A DNA stretch of 8,916 nt. It comes from Acidimicrobiia bacterium UBA5794 (GTDB taxonomy: Bacteria > Actinomycetota > Acidimicrobiia > Spongiisociales > UBA5794). The DNA is taken from positions 1-8,916 of the forward strand of contig DIDS01000015.1 of NCBI GenBank assembly GCA_002418265.1, read 5' to 3'. Numbering within the stretch: the stretch's first letter is position 1; every line of letters begins with the position of its first letter. Below the pieces are notes generated by a model. That model was not told the origin of the DNA and ran no database searches. It saw nothing but the letters and a program-made list of their open reading frames with translations. Positions 5,092 through 8,916 of this stretch are shown here, in pieces. The translations under genes were made by a program, and so were the position numbers.

Positions 5092-5117
5092 ATGCCATCC
5101 GAATCGGGTGGCATTTT
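5092..5117 (+). terminator. Hairpin with T-run upstream of the 42-residue peptide gene
   Basis: ATGCCATCC (5092-5100) pairs with GGGTGGCAT (5106-5114), 9 pairs with one wobble and a GAATC loop, ending in TTTT (5114-5117). It looks like a rho-independent terminator. It begins near the expected start site of the promoter at 5061, so it could act as an attenuator, or end a transcript from further left. Flanking GATTGTC (5084-5090) and GACAATC (5127-5133) could extend it as an outer stem. Confidence 0.5.
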
Positions 5118-5185
5118 GCTATGTGTGACAATCGCAGCGAGGTAACCCAGAAAAGCGCCCGCTGCCCGAGAGAAAGGAGAAACCA

Positions 5186-5314
5186 ATGACTGCTGCAAAT
5201 GCACGTCGGGCTCAGGCCCGATACAAGCAGGCGGTCAACCGGTACAACCAGTCGGTACGGCGCTACAACAGTGCCGTTCGACGGGCTAACCAGCAGCTTC
5301 GCCGTTCTCGGTAG
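5186..5314 (+). CDS. 42-residue basic heptad-repeat peptide
   Basis: A very short gene supported by an excellent Shine-Dalgarno, AAAGGAG at 5173-5179, 6 bases before ATG 5186, and by a strong terminator 18 bases after its TAG. The peptide begins MTAANARRAQAR, then repeats a seven-residue unit four times: YKQAVNR, YNQSVRR, YNSAVRR, ANQQLRR. It has 12 basic residues, no acidic ones and no hydrophobic segment. A regular heptad with V/L at one position and Y/A at another suggests an amphipathic helix that may self-associate, and the charge suggests binding to nucleic acid, membrane or an acidic protein. I do not recognise a characterised family. It appears to be monocistronic. Confidence 0.72.
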   Translation: MTAANARRAQARYKQAVNRYNQSVRRYNSAVRRANQQLRRSR

Positions 5315-5332
5315 AGGACAGTAGCGAAGTTC

Positions 5333-5363
5333 GGGGGGCGGCGCGAATCCCGCACCGCCCCCC
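5333..5363 (+). terminator. Strong GC-rich terminator after the peptide gene
   Basis: GGGGGGCGG (5333-5341) and CCGCCCCCC (5355-5363) form a perfect 9-pair stem with a 13-base loop, 18 bases after the peptide stop. No T-run follows, as is frequent for actinobacterial terminators. Confidence 0.65.
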
Positions 5364-5461
5364 GACCGCGTCTTGATGGCATAAGTACCACGGCGGGCGC
5401 AGCACCGCGGCTATCGACGCGTCCCACCGGCACCTGAGGCACACGGCCCAATGTAATCCGT

Positions 5462-5483
5462 GCCACGCATATCGGCACATATG
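5462..5483 (+). repeat. Palindromic intergenic motif, copy 2
   Basis: Identical over 22 bases to 3747-3768. The outer part of the palindrome is weaker here (CATAT/ATATG around CGGCAC, but GG rather than CG at the right end). It ends 35 bases before the ATG at 5519, much as copy 1 ends 32 bases before its gene. Confidence 0.6.
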
Positions 5484-5518
5484 GTCGGGTGTCTTACATC
5501 CCATGTAGATCCCGGAGC

Positions 5519-5767
5519 ATGGCAATCGCACGGATCAAAGTCACAGCAGTTTCCGATGAAGGGGACAATGTCGTCGTGTGGGGCAGGACCGAATACGTCC
5601 GTTACGACAGTGATCCTGTCGGCTACACGTTCCAAGCCAAAGGGGAACACGCCGACATTGGCCTCGCGGAGCGAGCCAGCAGACTCGCATCTGACGGGGA
5701 AGCTGTCATCGAGTACGTCTCGATAGCCAAAGACTGGAAGCTCGCCAGCGGGTTGTCAGTTTCTTGA
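5519..5767 (+). CDS. Small protein of unknown function
   Basis: An 82-residue protein from ATG 5519. The first half alternates hydrophobic and polar residues (AIARIKVTAVSDEGDNVVVW, then YTFQAKGEH), suggesting several beta strands. A short helix (LAERASRLAS) and a last strand (EAVIEYVSIAKDW) follow, so a small beta-rich fold is likely. There is no signal, membrane segment or cysteine. GGAG lies just 1 base before ATG 5519, too close to be ideal; GTG 5489 in frame would add 10 residues of poor quality. Palindromic motif copy 2 is its probable control element. No family is recognised. A degenerate HIT fragment begins directly after its stop in another frame. Confidence 0.6.
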   Translation: MAIARIKVTAVSDEGDNVVVWGRTEYVRYDSDPVGYTFQAKGEHADIGLAERASRLASDGEAVIEYVSIAKDWKLASGLSVS

Positions 5768-5768
5768 T

Positions 5769-5972
5769 ACGAGGCGAGCCAAGGACCGGCTCGGGGCGGA
5801 TGGCCTCAACCTTCTGAACTGCAGCGGCGAGGCAGCATGGCAAACCGTGTTCCACATCCACGTCATCCTGCGCTTCAAGGACGAACCCGGCAAGGACCGC
5901 ATAGGGCTGCCTTGGGAAACGGTGCCCAGCAACCTCGACGAGATCGAGCGGATCGGCGAACTCCTGTCGTGA
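5769..5972 (+). pseudogene. HIT-family protein fragment, 5' truncated
   Basis: The frame ending at TGA 5970-5972 encodes AKDRLGADGLNLLNCSGEAAWQ, then TVFHIHVILRF and GLPWETVP, the recognisable C-terminal half of a HIT (histidine triad) nucleotide hydrolase. HIT proteins of about 110-140 residues normally carry H-x-H-x-H followed by VIPR. Here only H-I-H remains, as if one H-x pair was deleted in frame, and the proline is changed to leucine. The N-terminal half is absent, and no start codon with a ribosome site precedes the fragment. It is therefore read as a non-functional remnant of a chromosomal or earlier cargo gene, possibly left by insertion or deletion at about 5765. A frameshifted short protein is a less likely alternative. 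Confidence 0.75.
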
Positions 5973-6021
5973 GATGAGGAAGGGTCACCGGTGCTTTCTG
6001 GGCAGCTACCACTCCCGGAGC

Positions 6022-6036
6022 GGGTTGGAACAACCC
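6022..6036. other. Short perfect hairpin/palindrome
   Basis: GGGTTG and CAACCC flank GAA, a perfect 6-pair stem, just before a CATAAT -10-like sequence (6040-6045). It could be an operator over a promoter for the 6125 gene, or the end signal of upstream transcription. The rest of 5973-6124 shows no gene. Confidence 0.35.
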
Positions 6037-6124
6037 ATCCATAATCGGCATTGTGTTTGACTGGTCGGTGGGTGGACTGGCTTGTTGAGCAGTGCTCTGC
6101 TCCGATTCGGCACCTACTGTCGAC

Positions 6125-6832
6125 GTGTGTGAGGATTGGGGTGTGGTCGAGATTGATCTGACGACATTGCAGCTTGATGTGTATATGGCGCGTCAGGGCC
6201 CGTGGAATCCAGATCATGGAGAGGTCGAGATTCCTGATGATTGGGAGTTCCTGCCGTCGGGAAATGCGTTTGTGACCCGGCGTGTGAAAGCTGCCGGCGT
6301 GTTTTGGGTGGCGTGGCGTCCGCGTGGCCGGAATCGTCAGCATCGTCGTCGGTTGGGATTGTGGGCACCGAAGAAGTCGATCACCGCCGCTGAGGTGCAG
6401 GCGATCGCAACAGTCGAGCAGCGGTCGAAGCGTAGGGAGCAGGGTGCCAAGAGTAAGGAGAAGCAGGAATCCGTCTACCGGGTCGAGTTCGCTGATGCGG
6501 TGCGCCGGTACGTGGCGTTCGCCCCCGTACATGCCGATCTGGCTGATGAGATCGCTGCGGGGACCGCTGTTCGCGCTGCTGAGGTGGGGAGTGGACGTGT
6601 TGGTCGAACCCGAGCGTTGTCTTTGGATGAGCGTGCCCGGCTTGCGGCACGGGCATTGATCCGGCACCGTTACACGAGCTACGAAGATGACTTGTTGGAT
6701 GCATCCGTGGTGGACCCGTGGGGTGAGGAGTCCTGGTACCGCGACGTCAAGGCTGAGGCCCACACGCTGGTTGATGAGTTCTTGGACCGGCACCGAACAG
6801 TGGCTCCCGCAGATCCGTCAGGTGACATCTGA
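6125..6832 (+). CDS. DUF2293-like protein
   Basis: A 235-residue soluble protein from GTG 6125. The N-terminal part carries IPDDWEFLPSGNAFVTRRVKAAG (about 36-58), matching the LPPGD-x-x-x-TRRVKAAG pattern I associate with DUF2293 proteins, then a basic segment RPRGRNRQHRRRLGLWAP. A charged helix rich in K, R, E and Q (about 85-115) leads to YRVEFADAVRRYVAFAPVHADLADEIA, VGSGRVGRTRALSL and ALIRHRYTSYEDDL, the conserved DUF2293 core. The biochemical role is unknown; the basic clusters suggest nucleic-acid contact. The start is uncertain: GTG 6092, GTG 6125 and ATG 6185 are all in frame without a Shine-Dalgarno. GTG 6125 is chosen because TACTGT (6115-6120) is a TANNNT box 4 bases upstream. Confidence 0.7.
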   Translation: MCEDWGVVEIDLTTLQLDVYMARQGPWNPDHGEVEIPDDWEFLPSGNAFVTRRVKAAGVFWVAWRPRGRNRQHRRRLGLWAPKKSITAAEVQAIATVEQRSKRREQGAKSKEKQESVYRVEFADAVRRYVAFAPVHADLADEIAAGTAVRAAEVGSGRVGRTRALSLDERARLAARALIRHRYTSYEDDLLDASVVDPWGEESWYRDVKAEAHTLVDEFLDRHRTVAPADPSGDI

Positions 6833-6902
6833 GGGGAAGGCCCTTGCGCTTTGAACGTGTTTCGACCTCACAATTGCAACCAGTGGGGTTCCGGTAAACG
6901 GG

Positions 6903-6908
6903 TATACT
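6903..6908 (+). promoter_or_regulatory. Leaderless -10 box
   Basis: TATACT, one base from consensus, ends exactly 6 bases before ATG 6915, so the transcript probably begins at that ATG. No clear -35 is seen at 17 bases; TTGCAA at 6874-6879 is too far. Confidence 0.6.
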
Positions 6909-6914
6909 CGCATT

Positions 6915-6962
6915 ATGGATGATGCAACTGTGTGCGGCTATCACGAGGTCGAGGCGCGATGA
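6915..6962 (+). CDS. 15-codon leaderless leader peptide
   Basis: ATG 6915 opens a 15-residue frame, MDDATVCGYHEVEAR, whose TGA (6960-6962) overlaps ATG 6959 of the next gene as ATGA. With a TATACT box 6 bases upstream, the mRNA likely starts at this ATG. Ribosomes would then load without a Shine-Dalgarno and re-initiate on the downstream gene. The peptide has no run of one amino acid as in classical attenuators. Its value may be coupling rather than the peptide itself. Confidence 0.5.
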   Translation: MDDATVCGYHEVEAR

Positions 6963-7426
6963 CCCTGAGCCGTGGAACACTCGCCAAGGTCGACGCCAAG
7001 CTGCGCTCCGAGTTGGGGCACGACGAAGAGATCCGTCTCGTGAAGGTGCCGGCATCGGAAGCGGTGTGGTCGACGTGGCGTCGATACTGTGATGCTGTCG
7101 GTGTGCCGATGGGTCGCGGCCTTGCGATTCTGATGCATCGGGAGTTGGCTTCGGCCGTTGACGAGGATCTCGAGGGTCTTGCCGAAAGGCTGTCTGAACG
7201 CGAGGCGAGGATCGTTGCTCTGGAGAACGGACTCAGCGAAGCGCAGGAGAGTGTCAGGGTGCGCGAGGTTGAGGTCGGGGTGCGGGAACGTCGACTTGCT
7301 GAGCACCAGGAGAAGACGCCATACGCTCCTCTGGAGAAGTGGATTCCACCGAAACGAGGTCGAAACGAAGAGTGCTGGTGCGAGTCGGGGAAGAAGTTCA
7401 AGAACTGCCACGGCAAACACAAATGA
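6959..7426 (+). CDS. Coiled-coil protein with C-terminal SEC-C zinc motif
   Basis: A 155-residue protein from ATG 6959, whose start overlaps the leader peptide stop; GAGG at 6951-6954 lies 4 bases upstream. Residues 25-65 (VKVPASEAVWSTWRRYCDAVGVPMGRGLAILMHREL) resemble a small helical, possibly ribbon-helix-helix-like domain. Residues about 68-118 are charged heptads (LAERLSEREARIVALENG, then VREVEVGVRERRLAEHQ), a coiled coil. Residues 137-154 carry C139-W-C141, then C150-H151 with intervening SGKKFKN, the SEC-C zinc motif known from SecA C-termini and many unrelated proteins, where it mediates protein or nucleic-acid contact. GTG 6932 in frame is an alternative start but overlaps the leader. 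The role in the element is unknown; an accessory DNA-binding or adaptor protein is plausible. Confidence 0.75.
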   Translation: MTLSRGTLAKVDAKLRSELGHDEEIRLVKVPASEAVWSTWRRYCDAVGVPMGRGLAILMHRELASAVDEDLEGLAERLSEREARIVALENGLSEAQESVRVREVEVGVRERRLAEHQEKTPYAPLEKWIPPKRGRNEECWCESGKKFKNCHGKHK

Positions 7427-7447
7427 TTAGTTAATGATTGAATAGTC

Positions 7448-7453
7448 TATAAT
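7448..7453 (+). promoter_or_regulatory. Consensus -10 box of the excisionase-integrase operon
   Basis: TATAAT, a perfect consensus, ends 8 bases before ATG 7462, giving a leaderless or nearly leaderless mRNA. The stretch between the previous stop and this box is AT-rich (TTAATGATTGAATAG). No good -35 is seen. Confidence 0.6.
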
Positions 7454-7461
7454 GCCATGAT

Positions 7462-7716
7462 ATGGTCGGTGGTGCCATGGCGCTGCGTGATCAACAATCT
7501 TTCCCCTTCGACGACAAACCGGAGCCTGTGCGCGGCGCCGAGCGCCTCCTGTCAGCGCAGGAGCTTGCCATGTATCTTGAAGTCCCTGTGAAGACGATCT
7601 ACACGTGGCGACACCGCAACACTGGGCCCCGGGGCTTCAGGGTCGGCAAACATCTCCGCTTCCGTTGGTGCGATGTCGAGAGCTGGCTTGCCGACCTCAT
7701 CGCTGAGGAAGGCTGA
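7462..7716 (+). CDS. Excisionase-like helix-turn-helix protein next to the integrase
   Basis: An 84-residue protein. After a polar start (residues 1-27), LLSAQELAMYLEVPVKTIYTWRHRNTGPRGFRVGKHLRFRWCDVESWLADL is a complete excisionase-family winged helix: recognition helix VKTIYTWRHR, wing GFRVGKHLRFR, closing helix DVESWLADL. Its stop is 5 bases before the integrase GTG, so both are one operon. In such pairs the small protein biases the integrase toward excision, or represses it. ATG 7462 is chosen because a perfect TATAAT lies 8 bases upstream; ATG 7477 is a shorter alternative. Compared with the two proteins at 212 and 472 it is a third diverged member of the same fold in this window. Confidence 0.85.
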   Translation: MVGGAMALRDQQSFPFDDKPEPVRGAERLLSAQELAMYLEVPVKTIYTWRHRNTGPRGFRVGKHLRFRWCDVESWLADLIAEEG

Positions 7717-7721
7717 GCGCT

Positions 7722-8916
7722 GTGGCCCACATCCGTCGCCATCCGGTTGATTATTCGAAGTGGCAGGTCCGTTACATCGACCCCACGGGACGCGAGCGGT
7801 CCAAGACGTTCCGGCGCAAGGTCGATGCCGAGAAGTTCCTCATCCACACAGAGGCGCAGAAACAACGCGCCGAGTGGATCAACCCCGAACTGTCAGCGAC
7901 GGCCTTCGCCGCGTTCGCCGAGCCGTGGCTGGCAACCAGATCGCATCTCAAGCCGAGGACGTTCGAGGGCTACGGATCGTTGTTGCGGGTACACATCCTG
8001 CCGACCTTCGGAAGTACGCGGCTCGACCGCATCGAAACGATGAGTATCGAGACCTGGGTCGCGGAGCGTCGCGCTACCGGCCTGTCGGCTTCGCGTACCC
8101 GGCAGGCGCATCAGGTGCTCAGCCAGATCCTCGCTGCGGCAGTGAAGGCTCGTTACATCCCATCGAATCCCGCTGTCGGAGTGAAGCTCCCCAGACTCCC
8201 GCGCCGCGAGCAGCTCTTCCTTGAACCCCATGAGGTCGTAGGAATCGCCGATGCGATGCCGGACCGCTTCAGGGCGTTGGTCTACATCTTTGCCTACGGG
8301 GCCCTCAGGTGGGGTGAGGCCGTTGCTATGCGTCGACGTAGGATCGATGTGCTTCGGGGGCATCTCGAGGTCGCAGAGTCGCTCGCAGACGTTGCCGGCA
8401 TCCATGTGTTCGGGCCTACGAAGAACTACCGCAACAGAACCATCGTGCTACCCGGCTTCCTGCGCGACATGCTCAACGATCACCTCGTCAACCACACAGC
8501 GCCAGGACTAGATGGGCTGCTCTTCACAGCAGAGAACGGAGCGCCGTTGCGTAACTCGAACTTCAACAGGCGCGTGTGGCAACCGGTGGTCGCCGCGTGC
8601 GGGCTGTCCGAGGATCTACGAATGCACGACTTGCGGCACACCGCTGTTGCCCTCCTCATCAGCCAGGGCGCGCACCCCGAAGCGATCAAACGCTACTTGG
8701 GACACTCGTCGATTGCCGTGACGATGGACATCTACGGCCACCTGTTTCCGTCCGACGCCGAAGACCTCGCTGACAAGCTCGACGCGCTCTGGCGCGATTC
8801 TGTGACGGACAAACGACGGACAAAAAAGGCTCTGGCGTCGGTTGACGAAGATGGCCGAATCGATGAACCCCAAGGGCCACAAGGGATTCCAGAGGCGCCC
8901 TCGGGAAGATTCGAAC
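7722..8916 (+). CDS. Tyrosine-type site-specific integrase (3' end beyond the window)
   Basis: An open frame of 398 codons from GTG 7722, with GAGGAAGG at 7705-7712 as Shine-Dalgarno (9-base spacing), still open at the window edge. Residues about 1-50 form an arm-binding domain (KWQVRYIDPTGRERSKTF), about 60-160 the core-binding helical domain, and about 170-360 the catalytic domain. All key residues are present: R196 in ALRWGE, K234 in GPTKNYRN, H302 and R305 in MHDLRH, H328 in LGHSS, and nucleophile Y338 in MDIYGHL. It catalyses integration and excision between attP and attB. The tail after residue 360 is charged and repetitive in DNA because it overlaps the ACGGACAA pair and then the tRNA-end sequence, so the attachment site lies within or next to its 3' end. 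Length is normal for actinobacterial integrases (about 380-420). Confidence 0.93.
   Translation, partial: MAHIRRHPVDYSKWQVRYIDPTGRERSKTFRRKVDAEKFLIHTEAQKQRAEWINPELSATAFAAFAEPWLATRSHLKPRTFEGYGSLLRVHILPTFGSTRLDRIETMSIETWVAERRATGLSASRTRQAHQVLSQILAAAVKARYIPSNPAVGVKLPRLPRREQLFLEPHEVVGIADAMPDRFRALVYIFAYGALRWGEAVAMRRRRIDVLRGHLEVAESLADVAGIHVFGPTKNYRNRTIVLPGFLRDMLNDHLVNHTAPGLDGLLFTAENGAPLRNSNFNRRVWQPVVAACGLSEDLRMHDLRHTAVALLISQGAHPEAIKRYLGHSSIAVTMDIYGHLFPSDAEDLADKLDALWRDSVTDKRRTKKALASVDEDGRIDEPQGPQGIPEAPSGRFE
8805..8838 (+). repeat. Paired ACGGACAA repeats, candidate integrase arm sites (right copy)
   Basis: ACGGACAA occurs at 8805-8812 and 8816-8823, with the same 11-base period as at 129-147, and CTCTGGCGT follows at 8830-8838 as on the left (155-163). 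It lies inside the integrase coding end, about 60 bases before the tRNA-like sequence. The agreement in spacing and flank favours a shared binding function. Confidence 0.5.
8896..8916 (-). tRNA. 3' end of a tRNA gene, likely attachment site
   Basis: Read on the minus strand, the last bases give GTTCGAATC, the invariant T-loop with flanking stem bases, then TTCC and the acceptor strand CGAGGGC, then G as discriminator; CCA is not encoded. The full tRNA would lie beyond the right edge, with a 5' end expected to read GCCCTCG. Its identity cannot be determined, as the anticodon is outside. tRNA 3' ends are classical integrase targets, and here the integrase gene runs straight into it. Only 21 bases are visible. 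Confidence 0.6.

Larger units (their letters stand above)
4843..5185. other. Gene-free stretch dense in hairpins and palindromes
   Basis: No protein-coding gene is supported. The left 80 bases are the upstream region of the minus-strand gene at 4842. From 4944 onward the bases are packed with symmetric elements: ACACGCGTGT (4944-4953), CGGCT/AGCCG (4959-4977), an 8-pair hairpin (4992-5013), a 10-pair bulged hairpin (5020-5046), two interleaved palindromes over a TTGACA box (5057-5089), and a terminator-like hairpin (5092-5117). It could hold a small RNA, a complex operator or a recombination site. The four strongest elements are listed separately. Confidence 0.5.

Noticed and set aside
5756..6793. 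Long minus-strand open frame of 345 codons
   Set aside because: It lies antisense to the recognisable DUF2293-like gene and the HIT fragment, and its translation is rich in H, P, R, S and T with no domain pattern, as expected of a shadow frame in GC-rich DNA.
1..8916. CRISPR arrays, insertion sequences, rRNA
   Set aside because: No regularly spaced repeats of 20-40 bases, no transposase-like protein with flanking inverted repeats and no rRNA-like sequence were seen.

Overview
The window reads as part of an integrated mobile element in a high-GC Gram-positive bacterium (Actinomycetota). Reasons: GC-rich coding sequence, many GTG starts, and several genes whose start codon lies only 6 to 9 bases after a TANNNT -10 box, which is the leaderless arrangement common in that phylum. 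I cannot name the genus. No ribosomal or housekeeping gene is complete here.

Left part (1-1790): the last codons of a gene entering from outside, then a repeat-rich control region, two overlapping small excisionase/MerR-type DNA-binding proteins, and a two-gene toxin-antitoxin-like module (winged-helix MNT nucleotidyltransferase plus HEPN protein) with its own leaderless promoter and paired operator-like repeats.

Middle part (1790-6000): poorly characterised cargo. It holds a minus-strand single-pass membrane protein, a divergently transcribed membrane-anchored protein with a 56-residue tandem repeat and a four-cysteine zinc-ribbon-like motif, a small lipoprotein, an alpha-helical protein of unknown function, and a minus-strand C-terminally anchored small membrane protein. 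It also holds a 340-base gene-free stretch packed with hairpins and palindromes, a 42-residue basic heptad-repeat peptide with an excellent ribosome binding site and a strong terminator, a small unknown protein, and a broken HIT-family fragment. A 22-base palindromic motif occurs in front of two of these genes, with a partial third copy elsewhere.

Right part (6000-8916): a DUF2293-like protein, a leaderless 15-codon leader overlapping a coiled-coil/SEC-C protein, then the integration module: a small excisionase-like protein and a tyrosine integrase with all expected catalytic residues. The integrase frame is still open at the window edge, where the opposite strand reads as the 3' end of a tRNA gene, the usual attachment site of such elements. 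Paired ACGGACAA repeats with an 11-base period occur near both ends of the window (129-147 and 8805-8823) and may be integrase arm-binding sites.

The integrase and excisionase would move the element and the HEPN/MNT pair may stabilise it. The functions of the cargo membrane proteins and the peptide cannot be read from sequence alone.
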